This document shows positions 34,251-43,139 of a stretch of 50,745 nucleotides of DNA, piece by piece. Each line of letters begins with the position of its first letter. Positions within the stretch are counted from its first letter, which is position 1. The position numbers were made by a program, and so were the translations under genes. Under the pieces are notes generated by a model, which was not told the origin of the DNA, did not search any database, and was given only the letters and a program-made list of their open reading frames with translations. The stretch lies in NCBI GenBank assembly GCA_035620615.1, contig DASPGM010000007.1, positions 1 to 50,745 on the forward strand, written 5' to 3'. The DNA comes from CSP1-1 sp035620615 (GTDB lineage: Archaea; Thermoproteota; Nitrososphaeria; Nitrososphaerales; Nitrosopumilaceae).

Positions 34251-35498
34251 TCCTTTTTTTCCGATATCCGTTCTAAAATACTTGTTTGGCCAGTTAATCT
34301 TATGCACAACAGCATATGCATTAGAAATTGCCTGCTCTAACGAATTCCCAAGTGCGGTTACTCCCAAGACCCTTCCCCCACTTGTCAGGATGTTGCCATG
34401 TTCGTTTTTTGTTCCTGCATGGAAAACATATGCATCATTTGAAGAAAAATCTAATCCAGAAATTTTTTCATTTGTCGGATATGCTTCAGGATATCCTTTT
34501 GAAGCTAAAACAATACACACTGCACTCTGATTTTTCCACGTAACCGGTGGCAATGATGAAAGAGTACCATCAGAGCTTGCAATTAAATAATCATACAAAT
34601 CGGAATCCATTCGCATCATTATTGGTTGACATTCTGGATCCCCCATACGAACATTAAATTCTAAAACATAAGGTATGTTGTCTTTAATCATTACACCGGC
34701 GTAAAGAAATCCCTTAAAGAGAATACCCTCTCTTTTCATAGATGTAATTGTTTTTTCAATGATAGAATCCTGAATTTTTTTAGCCATAGATTCATCGATT
34801 ATTCCAGTAGGAGAATATGCGCCCATCCCCCCAGTATTTGGCCCTAGATCACTATCATAGATTCTTTTATGATCCTGACTAGTAGCCATTGGGAGTACAA
34901 AAATACCATCAGATAATGAAATGTAAGATGCCTCAATTCCATCAATCCTTTCCTCAATAATTATTCTATTGCCTGCATCACCAAATGTTTTCTTAACTAA
35001 TATTGTTTTGATTGCAGATATTGCCTCTTCGTTACTATTGCATACAATTACGCCTTTTCCTGCAGCAAGGCCATCTGCTTTTATTACAACAGGATGTTTG
35101 ATAGAGTTTACATAAGCAATTGCTTTTTCTGGAGCTTCAAAAATTTCAAATGATGCCGTTGGAATACTATTTCTTCTCATAAAATTTTTTGCCCAGATTT
35201 TACTTGATTCTAGTTGAGCAGCTTTTTGGGTTGGTCCAAAAATCTTTAAATTTTTTTTTTGAAAAAAATCAACTATGCCTAAAGCAAGAGGAGTTTCTGG
35301 GCCAACTACAGTGTAGCAATTATTTTTTTTGGCAAACTCGGCTAGCTCATCAATTTTATCAATCGCTATTGGAATATTATTTTTGGTTCCCCCATTTCCT
35401 GGAGCATAATACACTTTGTCTACTTTAGGACTCTGAGATAATTTCCAACCCAAAGCATGTTCTCGGCCTCCAGAACCAATAATTAAAATATTTACCAA
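34236..35498 (-). CDS. purD: Phosphoribosylamine-glycine ligase (GAR synthetase)
   Basis: PurD joins glycine to phosphoribosylamine with ATP, the step before PurN. Hallmarks are the N-terminal IIGSGGREHALGWKL, the ATP-grasp part with VIKADGLAAGKGVIV and EASYISLSDG, the family signature FVLPMATSQDHKRIYDSDLGPNTGGMGAYSPT, and LEFNVRMGDPECQPIMMRM. The 420 residues are full length. The start is TTG (TTG GTA AAT ATT). It is divergent from ileS, with 97 nt between starts, and convergent with the cyclo-ligase gene. Confidence 0.97.
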   Translation of the reverse strand: MVNILIIGSGGREHALGWKLSQSPKVDKVYYAPGNGGTKNNIPIAIDKIDELAEFAKKNNCYTVVGPETPLALGIVDFFQKKNLKIFGPTQKAAQLESSKIWAKNFMRRNSIPTASFEIFEAPEKAIAYVNSIKHPVVIKADGLAAGKGVIVCNSNEEAISAIKTILVKKTFGDAGNRIIIEERIDGIEASYISLSDGIFVLPMATSQDHKRIYDSDLGPNTGGMGAYSPTGIIDESMAKKIQDSIIEKTITSMKREGILFKGFLYAGVMIKDNIPYVLEFNVRMGDPECQPIMMRMDSDLYDYLIASSDGTLSSLPPVTWKNQSAVCIVLASKGYPEAYPTNEKISGLDFSSNDAYVFHAGTKNEHGNILTSGGRVLGVTALGNSLEQAISNAYAVVHKINWPNKYFRTDIGKKGLTYL

Positions 35499-35595
35499 TG
35501 ATTTTGGTGTCTAAACCTATTATATAATCCAAGATTTGATTCCACAAAAATCATTATTAAAAAAAATTTGAAATTTAATCTATCTTTATAATATC

Positions 35596-38500
35596 ATGGT
35601 TCTACCAATGACTTTGATGGAATTAGAAAAACAATTTGATTCAAAAAAAATTGAAAAAGAAATTAAAGAATATCTTTCAAGTTTTAATTTACAGAATTTA
35701 ATCTTTGAATCGTCTGAGAAGATTCATAAGATTATGTTCATTGAAGGGCCTCCTACAATGAATGGGATACCACATGCAGGACATCTTAGAGGTAGAGTGA
35801 TAAAGGATTTGTGGTACAGATACATGACACTAAAAGGAAACAAGGTAGTGTTTAATGCGGGATGGGACACTCAAGGTCTTCCTGTGGAACTTCAAGCTGA
35901 AAAAGAATTAGGAGTATCTGGAGGAAAAACTGAAATCATAAAATCAATCGGAATTGAAAAACTGGTTTCAGAATGTAAAAAATTGGTTCAAAAATATAAT
36001 GCAAAATGGGTCGAAGTTGATGAGATCCTTGGAATGTCATTTAACCAAAAAAATGCCTATTGGACTTTTAGAGATAGTTTTATTGAAAGAGAATGGCAGT
36101 TTCTTAAAAAAGCTCATGAGAATGGGATTTTGGAAGAAGATTACACAGTAATTGCATACTGCCCAAGTTGCCAAACTTCGTTAAGTCATGCGGAAGTAAA
36201 TCAAGGGTATGAGGAGGTAAAAGATCCATCTCTTTACTATAAAGTAAAGCTACAGGATGAAAATATTTTCTTAGTTGTGTGGACTACAATGCCATTTACA
36301 CTTGTAACTGATGCTATGGTAGGTCTTAATCCAGAAGAAAACTATGCCTATGTTAAAGTCAATGATGAAACTTGGGTAGTTGGGGAAAAAAGATTAGAAG
36401 AATTTATGGCAGAGATTAAGATAGAAAAATTCTCTAAACAAAAAATTGTTAAAGGAAAAGATCTTGAGGGAAAACGCTACATTCATCCTCTTTTAGAAAA
36501 TATCCCTGGCCTTGCAGAATGTGCAAAGGAATTAAATTATCACATAACCGTTGCTGAAAATTTTGTTGATGCAAATACAGGTAGTGGATTAGTACATCTA
36601 TCCCCAGCAAATGGAGAAGAAGATATTAAAATTGCAAACAGTAGAGGTGTCAAAATCTTTAATCCAATTAATGATGAAGTTAAATTTAAAAAAGAGTCTG
36701 GAAAGTATGAAGGGCTTTTTGTCAGGGACGCAGATGAAAAAATTGTAGAAGACCTTAAAGAAGCCAAATCCCTTGTAAAAATTGGAAAAATAAAGCACAA
36801 ATATCCATTATGCTGGAGATCCCAGCATAAAATAATATGGCTTGCAAGAAAAGGATGGTTTTACAAGCTTGATAGACTTGATGATAAAGCGATAGCCGCA
36901 GCTGAGAGTGTAAATTATTTTTTCGAGCAACCAAAAAATCGATTTTTAGGAATTATAAAAGAAAAACATCCGTGGTGTATTTCACGAGAGAGATTTTGGG
37001 GATGCCCTCTTCCAATATGGGATTGCAAGGAATGTGGCAAACAGACGGCATTATTTTCAAGAAAAGAAATTGTTGATTCAGCATCAAAACTTCCTGATGG
37101 ACCAAATTTTGAATTACATAGACCATGGATAGATAAAATATCTGTAAAATGTGAAAAATGTGGAAGCGACAATACGGTTAGAGAAGAATATGTCTTAGAT
37201 ACATGGCATAATAGTGGTTCAGCCCCCTACTCTTCTCTTACAGATGAAGAATATTCTAGCGGAATACCAGCTCCCTTTCTAACAGAAGGGATTGATCAAA
37301 CTAGAGGATGGGCATATACGCTATTAATTGAAAATGTAATTTTAAACAATGCGCCCATTTCTCCATACAAATCATTTTTGTTTCAAGGCCATGTGCTTGA
37401 TAAAAATGGAAACAAAATGAGTAAAAGTTTAGGAAATGTAATTGATGCAAAAGAACTGCTAACAAATTATCCTGTTGATCTGATTAGATTTTACTTCATA
37501 TGGAAATCAAGCCCAATTGAACCACTAAACTTTAGTACAGATGAGTTAATGTCAAGGCCTTACCAAGTACTAAGTACGCTTTACCATTTACACCTTTACT
37601 TTAAGCAAAATAGTGAATACGATAAATTCGATGAATCTAAAATGACAGTACAATGGGCACAATCAAAAAACTTGTTACAGTCAGCAGATATTTGGTTACT
37701 ATCAAAATTACAGAAAGTAATACAAAACTCAAATGAACTTAATGATAAATGTAAATTTCATGAGGCTGCAAGAGCGCTTGATGATTTTATAATTAATTCA
37801 TTAAGCCAAATTTACATTCCAATTACAAGAGGTCAATTATGGGATGAGAATGAATCAAAAAAAGAGAGAAGGTTTTCAATTTATGCTGTTTTGCATGATA
37901 TTTTAAAAACCTTAGATATTTTATTGCATCCATTATGCCCATTTACCAGTGAATATCTCTATCAAACAACTTTTGCAAAAAAGAAAAGTATTCTTTTAGA
38001 TTCTTGGCCCAAAGTTCAGGATTCACTAATTGCAGAAGATATTGAAGAATCATTTGATTTGTTAAAAGAGGTAGTATCTGTTTCTGCTGCAGCAAGAATG
38101 AAGGGTAAACTCAAAAGAAGATGGCCACTAAATGAGGCCTTGATTTGCATTGAAAAAAATAAAAAAGAAAAACTTGAATCACTTTCAGAGTTATTAAAAT
38201 CACAGCTAAATGTAGAAAAATATTCTATATTTGAGATTGAAAATTTTTCTGGAATAAATCAAATAAGTGAGCTTGAGGAACTAAAACTTCCATGGTTACC
38301 AAAAATTGAATTGGATAGAAAAAAAATTGGCCCAAAGGCTAAACAGTACCTTGGTGCATTAGTAAAAAAATTTACCGAAACAAATCCCATAGAGATAATT
38401 TCCAAATTACAAAAAGATTCAAGATTTGCCTTTGATATTGATGGAACAAAAATTGTATTAGAAACAGATGATTTTGTAATTGATTTTGAGGCAGCAGAAG

Positions 38501-38820
38501 AGTTTGCAGTTGCAAAAAGAGACAAGTTTGTAGTTTTCATATCCACGAAACGAAATCAGGAAATGATGGCAAGAGGACTCATCAAAGATCTTGCCAGACG
38601 ACTCCAAACCCTAAGAAAGGAACGCGGATACAATCCTACAGACATTTTGAATAAGGCATCAATTCTTGATCTTGATTCAGAGTCTTTAGAAATGGTCAGA
38701 GAAAAAGCGAAGGATCTTGCTTTTCTTGTGAGGGTAAAAGAGGTAAACTTTGAAGAATCAGGAAAAATGTATAAAGATGACGATATTGATGGTCAAAAAA
38801 TAAGAATTTCAGTAGAGTAA
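35596..38820 (+). CDS. ileS: Isoleucyl-tRNA synthetase
   Basis: A class I aminoacyl-tRNA synthetase of 1074 residues. The HIGH motif is PTMNGIPHAGHLRG (about 54-67). GWDTQGLPVELQAEKELG follows. The CP1 editing domain has VVWTTMPFTLVTDAM and TGSGLVHLSPANGEED. The KMSKS motif is NKMSKSLGN (about 608-616). Two zinc knuckle-type Cys pairs appear (CPSC and CKEC/CEKC), then the anticodon-binding domain and a long C-terminal part ending DGQKIRISVE. The size and zinc sites match the archaeal/eukaryotic-like IleRS. The ATG start leaves a 20-residue extension before the first conserved helix; an ATG five codons in is an alternative. Confidence 0.97.
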   Translation: MVLPMTLMELEKQFDSKKIEKEIKEYLSSFNLQNLIFESSEKIHKIMFIEGPPTMNGIPHAGHLRGRVIKDLWYRYMTLKGNKVVFNAGWDTQGLPVELQAEKELGVSGGKTEIIKSIGIEKLVSECKKLVQKYNAKWVEVDEILGMSFNQKNAYWTFRDSFIEREWQFLKKAHENGILEEDYTVIAYCPSCQTSLSHAEVNQGYEEVKDPSLYYKVKLQDENIFLVVWTTMPFTLVTDAMVGLNPEENYAYVKVNDETWVVGEKRLEEFMAEIKIEKFSKQKIVKGKDLEGKRYIHPLLENIPGLAECAKELNYHITVAENFVDANTGSGLVHLSPANGEEDIKIANSRGVKIFNPINDEVKFKKESGKYEGLFVRDADEKIVEDLKEAKSLVKIGKIKHKYPLCWRSQHKIIWLARKGWFYKLDRLDDKAIAAAESVNYFFEQPKNRFLGIIKEKHPWCISRERFWGCPLPIWDCKECGKQTALFSRKEIVDSASKLPDGPNFELHRPWIDKISVKCEKCGSDNTVREEYVLDTWHNSGSAPYSSLTDEEYSSGIPAPFLTEGIDQTRGWAYTLLIENVILNNAPISPYKSFLFQGHVLDKNGNKMSKSLGNVIDAKELLTNYPVDLIRFYFIWKSSPIEPLNFSTDELMSRPYQVLSTLYHLHLYFKQNSEYDKFDESKMTVQWAQSKNLLQSADIWLLSKLQKVIQNSNELNDKCKFHEAARALDDFIINSLSQIYIPITRGQLWDENESKKERRFSIYAVLHDILKTLDILLHPLCPFTSEYLYQTTFAKKKSILLDSWPKVQDSLIAEDIEESFDLLKEVVSVSAAARMKGKLKRRWPLNEALICIEKNKKEKLESLSELLKSQLNVEKYSIFEIENFSGINQISELEELKLPWLPKIELDRKKIGPKAKQYLGALVKKFTETNPIEIISKLQKDSRFAFDIDGTKIVLETDDFVIDFEAAEEFAVAKRDKFVVFISTKRNQEMMARGLIKDLARRLQTLRKERGYNPTDILNKASILDLDSESLEMVREKAKDLAFLVRVKEVNFEESGKMYKDDDIDGQKIRISVE

Positions 38821-38871
38821 TTGGTTAGCTTTTAGCGCATGAGGGATAATAAATAAGAAAATTGCGTAATT

Positions 38872-39207
38872 ATGGTGTTGGTTAAGCAGATCAGCCTTGA
38901 TTCATGGCAGATACATCACTTGTCAGAATTGCTTCAAAAAGGGTCTTTAGTTGTAGCAAAAACTAACACCCCCATTGTATTATATCGCCAAACCCTAGAA
39001 GAGGAAGATGGGTCTTATGAAGAGATAGTATGTACTCTGACAAAGGATTATGTGATTGAGCAGCTGGTAATTTCAGGAGGGGTACTCCCACCAAATTTTC
39101 ACCAACAATTGATTTTTCCTCTAAGTGAGTTTCCAGATAGATTACTTAGAAAAAGCAGGGATTTATTCTTACAAACAGTTGATCTGCTGGAAGAAAATCT
39201 GAAATAA
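38872..39207 (+). CDS. Conserved-looking hypothetical protein, 111 aa
   Basis: A soluble alpha/beta protein without a recognised domain. The N-terminal part is helical (LDSWQIHHLSELLQKGSLVVAK), the middle two strands (PIVLYRQTLEEEDGSYEEIVCTLT), and the C-terminus a helix (FPDRLLRKSRDLFLQTVDLLEENL). It sits between ileS (51 nt upstream) and sucC (39 nt downstream) on the same strand, so it may be co-transcribed with either. No metal or catalytic motif is obvious. Confidence 0.75.
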   Translation: MVLVKQISLDSWQIHHLSELLQKGSLVVAKTNTPIVLYRQTLEEEDGSYEEIVCTLTKDYVIEQLVISGGVLPPNFHQQLIFPLSEFPDRLLRKSRDLFLQTVDLLEENLK

Positions 39208-39246
39208 TCATAACAGAATATAAGGATCAAAGTTAGGAATTTTTTG

Positions 39247-40359
39247 ATGCGACTATTAGAGTATCAGGCAAAGGAATTATTTTCAGAATTTGGAATCAAA
39301 GTCCCAAAAGGCCTAACCTCAAAAAATATAGAACAAGGCCAAAAGGATGCAAAAGAATTAGGATTTCCATTTGTAATAAAATCACAAGTTCCAGTAGGGG
39401 GAAGAGGAAAGGCAGGCGCTATTCAAAAGTGTCACAATCAAGATGAGTTTAATCTAAAATATCCGCAAATTCTAGAAATGTCAATCAAAGGGGAAAAAAC
39501 TAGAACCATTTTACTTGAAAAGATGGCAGAAATCAAAAAAGAATTGTATCTATCTTTATTTTTGAATAGAGGAAAACGTTGCTACACAATTATTGCATCT
39601 TCTGAAGGAGGAGTTGAAATTGAATCTGTAAAAAATCAAGTGATACGAGAAGTTGGAGTAGGTGAAGTTGATAAACAAACTGCAGAAGATGTTGCAAACG
39701 AAATCGGGCTTAAGGGAAAATCTGTACCTGAGTTTATTGAAATGCTTCAAAAATTATCCAAACTTACTATTGAAAAAGAGGCAGAGCTAGCAGAGATTAA
39801 TCCTGTGGCAATTTTAAATGATGACTCTCTAATTGCCTTAGATGGCAAGGTAATCACTGACGATAATTCAAATTTTAGACACCCAGAATTAGAAAAATAT
39901 CAAGAACGCTCAGAGCTTGAAGTTAGAGCAGAAAAAAGTGGTTTTACATTAATTGAGCTTGATGGAAACATTGCAGTTATTGGTAACGGTGCAGGACTTG
40001 TGATGTCAACTTTAGATATGCTTTCTGATAACGGTGGAAAAGCGGCTTGCTTTCTTGATGTTGGAGGAGGGGCTACACCAGAATCAGTATACGAAGCATT
40101 AACATTAATTAGTAAAATAAAAAAAGTAAAAGGAATTCTTGTTAATCTTTTTGGCGGAATAGTAAAAACTACAACAGTTGCATCTGCATTTATCAAAGCA
40201 TATGATGATAAGATAATTGACAAACCAGTTTTTGCAAGATTAATGGGAGCTGAATCAGATAAATCAAAAGAAATGCTAAAAAACACAAAGACAAAACTGT
40301 TTGATTCTGTTGAATCGGCAATTAATGCAGCAGTAATGGAGGTTAAAAAAAGTGGCTAA
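39247..40359 (+). CDS. sucC: Succinyl-CoA synthetase beta subunit
   Basis: The nucleotide-binding half of succinyl-CoA synthetase. The N-terminal RLLEYQAKELFSEFGI and the ATP-grasp segment SQVPVGGRGKAGAIQKC are typical. AEINPVAI carries metal ligands, and the C-terminal flavodoxin-like domain has FLDVGGGATPESVYEAL and ILVNLFGGIVKTTTVA. The 370 residues are slightly shorter than the bacterial form. The ATG is chosen over the TTG immediately before it. It overlaps sucD by 8 nt. With citrate synthase it supports an oxidative or branched TCA route next to the hydroxybutyrate carbon cycle. Confidence 0.96.
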   Translation: MRLLEYQAKELFSEFGIKVPKGLTSKNIEQGQKDAKELGFPFVIKSQVPVGGRGKAGAIQKCHNQDEFNLKYPQILEMSIKGEKTRTILLEKMAEIKKELYLSLFLNRGKRCYTIIASSEGGVEIESVKNQVIREVGVGEVDKQTAEDVANEIGLKGKSVPEFIEMLQKLSKLTIEKEAELAEINPVAILNDDSLIALDGKVITDDNSNFRHPELEKYQERSELEVRAEKSGFTLIELDGNIAVIGNGAGLVMSTLDMLSDNGGKAACFLDVGGGATPESVYEALTLISKIKKVKGILVNLFGGIVKTTTVASAFIKAYDDKIIDKPVFARLMGAESDKSKEMLKNTKTKLFDSVESAINAAVMEVKKSG

Positions 40360-41266
40360 CATTTTTGAATTACTACAAGGAAAAGAAGGAGAGACAGATT
40401 ACAATAAAAAACCAGTGATCGTTCAAGGAATTACAGGAAAATTTGGTTCGCTTCATACAAAACTAATGTTAGAGTATGGAACAAACATTGTAGCGGGAGT
40501 TACTCCTGGAAAGGGCGGCCAAAAATTTGAAAATGTTCCAATTTACAATACAGTAAAGGAGGCAGTAAATGCAACAGGAGCTAAAATTTCAATTTTATTT
40601 GTTCCTGCAAAGTTTTTTTTGGGAGCAGCCAAAGAAGCAATTGAAGCAGGAATTAAGCTTCTAGTTGCAATCCCAGAACATGTGCCTGTAAGGGACTCGC
40701 TAATTATGCTTGAGCTAGCTAAGAAAAATGATGTAATAGTCATTGGTCCAAACACTCCAGGAATAATGATTCCAGAAATTATTAAAATTGGAATAATGCC
40801 TGCCAGTCCTTTCAAATCAGGAGATATAGTTTTGATTTCTAAAAGCGGTACATTGATGTATGAAGTTGCAAACAACCTAACTGAGGCTGGTTTTGGGCAG
40901 CTAATTACTTTGGGAATTGGAGGAGACCCAATAAATGGTACAAGGCTAATTGATGCATTTGATATGGTCAAAGATGTGCCAAATCTAAAAGGAATGGTAA
41001 TTGTTGGAGAAATTGGTGGAGATGCAGAAGAGACATTGGCTCAACGAATTATTGACAGTAATTTCAAAAAACCCATTGTGGCATATATTGCAGGTAGAGC
41101 CGCCCCAAAAGAAAAGAGAATGGGGCATGCAGGAGCTATAGTCTATGGAAATTATGGTTCAGCAGAGTCAAAGGTATCTATGTTTAACAAGGCTAACATC
41201 CCTGTTGCTAAAAGACCAGGGCAGGTGGGAATGTTGCTAGCAGGAAAATTGGAAAAATCCGATTAA
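40352..41266 (+). CDS. sucD: Succinyl-CoA synthetase alpha subunit
   Basis: The CoA-binding and phosphohistidine subunit. The N-terminal Rossmann/CoA domain has PVIVQGITGKFGSLHTKLM and VAGVTPGKGGQKF. VAIPEHVPVRDSL and IGPNTPGIM follow. The active-site His is in KRMGHAGAIVYGNYGSAESK near residue 253. The 304 residues are full length. The start is GTG, with a good GGAGGT Shine-Dalgarno sequence within sucC, so it is translated with sucC. Confidence 0.96.
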   Translation: MANIFELLQGKEGETDYNKKPVIVQGITGKFGSLHTKLMLEYGTNIVAGVTPGKGGQKFENVPIYNTVKEAVNATGAKISILFVPAKFFLGAAKEAIEAGIKLLVAIPEHVPVRDSLIMLELAKKNDVIVIGPNTPGIMIPEIIKIGIMPASPFKSGDIVLISKSGTLMYEVANNLTEAGFGQLITLGIGGDPINGTRLIDAFDMVKDVPNLKGMVIVGEIGGDAEETLAQRIIDSNFKKPIVAYIAGRAAPKEKRMGHAGAIVYGNYGSAESKVSMFNKANIPVAKRPGQVGMLLAGKLEKSD

Positions 41267-41297
41267 ATTAAAAGTAAGTGAAAATGGAGAGAAAGAA

Positions 41298-41465
41298 ATG
41301 CCAATCACAGACCCTGAAAAAAAACAGCTTGCTCAAAAAGCAAGACTGCACCTAAAGATCTGTTTTTACTGCGGAGCAAGAAACTCAATTGACGCTACAA
41401 GATGTAGAAAGTGTCATAACAGCTATCTTAGATTAAAAAATAGAACACTTGGCATAAAGAAGTAA
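41298..41465 (+). CDS. rpl40e: Ribosomal protein eL40
   Basis: A complete 55-residue basic protein, MPITDPEKKQLAQKARLHLK followed by the four-Cys zinc motif CFYC with CRKC (13 residues between) and a basic C-terminal tail NRTLGIKK. This is the archaeal/eukaryotic large-subunit protein L40e; no bacterial counterpart exists, which confirms the archaeal identity of the window. A GGAGAG sequence lies 8 nt upstream of the ATG. It sits 31 nt after sucD on the same strand. Confidence 0.95.
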   Translation: MPITDPEKKQLAQKARLHLKICFYCGARNSIDATRCRKCHNSYLRLKNRTLGIKK

Positions 41466-41515
41466 ATTTTATCATAACCTAAAGATACAAAAAGTTCGTA
41501 TATTCTAAAACCATT

Positions 41516-41608
41516 GGACCGGTTGTCTAGTGGCTAGGATGACGCCCTCACACGGCGTAAAGATGTAAAATCTCGCTAAGGTCATGGGTTCAAATCCCAT
41601 CCGGTCCA
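41516..41608 (+). tRNA. tRNA-Val (CAC) with a 20-nt non-canonical intron
   Basis: The acceptor stem GGACCGG (41516-41522) pairs with CCGGTCC (41601-41607), discriminator A at 41608. The D-arm holds the conserved AGTGG. The anticodon stem is ACGCC (41542-41546) with GGCGT (41554-41558) and loop CTCACAC, anticodon CAC (41549-41551). The T-arm is ATGGG-TTCAAAT-CCCAT. Between the anticodon stem and T-arm there are 25 nt instead of the usual 5; removing 41560-41579 leaves the normal AGGTC variable loop. CCA is not encoded. TATA-like TATATTC lies about 15-20 nt upstream. An integrase gene follows within about 50 nt, so this tRNA is a probable attachment site. Confidence 0.95.
41560..41579 (+). other. 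Bulge-helix-bulge intron in tRNA-Val, between positions 44 and 45
   Basis: The elements in order are GGCG (41554-41557 of the exon; G41554 pairs by wobble), bulge TAA (41558-41560), AGAT (41561-41564), loop GTAAA (41565-41569), ATCT (41570-41573), CGCT (41574-41577), bulge AAG (41578-41580). AGAT pairs with ATCT, GGCG with CGCT. Cuts TA|A and AA|G remove 20 nt and give a normal 5-nt variable loop. Introns outside position 37/38 are known in thaumarchaeal and crenarchaeal tRNAs. The geometry is the same as in the carB candidate intron. Confidence 0.9.
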
Positions 41609-41653
41609 CTACTTTGGTGTCCTTTTTATGGTTCCACGAATATGGAGGATCAA

Positions 41654-43036
41654 ATGAAGATAAGAAAAGAAGAGTTTGAGCGATCAGAGGAACAGCCTGC
41701 ACTGGAACTATTCTGGCAGGGAATAAGGTCAGAGGAAACTAAGGAAAAATACACGAGAACTCTTAAAAGAATTCTTTGCGACATCTTGGAGGAATTTTTT
41801 GAGGGAAGTTTTGAGCAGCGTGCTGACAAGATTGTAAAAATGGCAAAGGAAGAACCAGAATGGGTAAGAGATCTCCTTCTAAATATTTCAAAGATGCTCA
41901 GAGAAAGAACGAAGTTGCCGAAAGAGCACGACGATTATTTGAGTCCTTCTTCAATCGCCAACATCTTCAAGCCAATCAAAAAATTATTCGACATGAACGA
42001 TGTCACGTTTTCATGGGAGAAACTTTACACCACGTTTCCTGAAATTGACAATATCATTCAGACAAGAGGATGGACAAGAGAAGAAATTCAAAAAATGTTG
42101 AATTATGCAAATGGTGCGATTGACAGGGCAATTGTCTTGATTGCAGCGAGCTCTGGGATAAGATCTGGTGGACTCAACTTGAATTGGGAAGATGTCGTTC
42201 CAATTTACAAAGTAGATGACAAGATAAAACTAGAGATTACCGAACCAGAAAAAGAAAAAGCAAAGATTGTTTGTGGAAGGCTTTCAGTATATTGCGGATC
42301 TAGCTCACAATATCCAGCATTCATTACCGCAGAAGCATATCAAGCATTACAGGATTACAAACAGGTTTGGATTAGAGAAATAGGACATGTACCTGACCCA
42401 AAGGAGCCTATCTTCAAAAAGGAGGGACAAATTCTCAAGAGAGCAAGTGTAGCTTCAATCAAAAAGCGTGTAGAGAGAATGGCACAAAAGGCAGGATTTC
42501 GTCCAGCATTGGAAAAATGGCAAAGAAGATACGATGTACCAACTATGAATGGATTTAGACGATTTTGCAATAAAACATGCAAGGAAGGATTATCAAAGGA
42601 CTCTCCTCTTGCATCGTTGATAAAAAAAGAATTCATGATGGGCCACGTAGGACTTGTTAAGCTTGACAGGAATTATTTCAAGACAAATGTTACGGAGCTT
42701 GTAGAAGAGTACCTTTCCGTTGCCCATGATCTGACAATCTCAGACGAATACAGATTAAAGATTGAAAACAGGCAGTTAAGGGAATCTAAAAAGAGATACG
42801 AAAATAGTGACGTATTCAAGAGGCTGGAAAAAAGATTAGCTGAATCAGAAAAGGAAATCGAGGAAATCAAGTATGGCCCCAAGGGAAGGGCTGCCAGATA
42901 TGCAAGAGGCATGTTGAATAATGACATACCTGAGGAGAAAAAAATTCTTGGAAAGGCACTTGTTGCATTGTTTGAGCTTGGCTTACCTGAGGACAAAAAA
43001 CGCGCCTTTTTGAAAGGATTAGAACAAGTCTGCTAA
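41654..43036 (+). CDS. Tyrosine recombinase (integrase) next to tRNA-Val
   Basis: The C-terminal half has the tyrosine-recombinase catalytic set: Arg in AASSGIRSGGLNL (about residue 170), a second Arg in MNGFRRFCNK, His in MMGHVGLVKLDRNYF, and its Tyr as nucleophile. The N-terminal 130 residues are a SAM-like core-binding domain. A coiled-coil tail of about 90 residues (ESKKRYENSDVFKRLEKRLAESEKEIEEIK) follows. I chose the ATG at 41654 because GGAGG lies 5 nt before it; an ATG at 41642 would add four residues. Codon use is visibly more GC-rich than in neighbouring genes, a sign of transfer. The 33-46-nt distance to the tRNA 3' end is typical of tRNA-targeted integrated elements. Confidence 0.88.
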   Translation: MKIRKEEFERSEEQPALELFWQGIRSEETKEKYTRTLKRILCDILEEFFEGSFEQRADKIVKMAKEEPEWVRDLLLNISKMLRERTKLPKEHDDYLSPSSIANIFKPIKKLFDMNDVTFSWEKLYTTFPEIDNIIQTRGWTREEIQKMLNYANGAIDRAIVLIAASSGIRSGGLNLNWEDVVPIYKVDDKIKLEITEPEKEKAKIVCGRLSVYCGSSSQYPAFITAEAYQALQDYKQVWIREIGHVPDPKEPIFKKEGQILKRASVASIKKRVERMAQKAGFRPALEKWQRRYDVPTMNGFRRFCNKTCKEGLSKDSPLASLIKKEFMMGHVGLVKLDRNYFKTNVTELVEEYLSVAHDLTISDEYRLKIENRQLRESKKRYENSDVFKRLEKRLAESEKEIEEIKYGPKGRAARYARGMLNNDIPEEKKILGKALVALFELGLPEDKKRAFLKGLEQVC

Positions 43037-43139
43037 GCTTCATAACTATTGTCCCACTCCAATTTTGAGCCACTTTAGGTTCGGTGATATATGATTTGTT
43101 GGAATATTGTTATAACCAAATTTCAAATTTTAATAATAA

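Noticed and set aside
40543..40971. Long antisense frame (142 codons) opposite sucD
   Set aside because: It is a shadow of a strongly conserved gene, with low-complexity hydrophobic content. The same applies to the 147-codon frame opposite glycerate kinase at 14975-15418.
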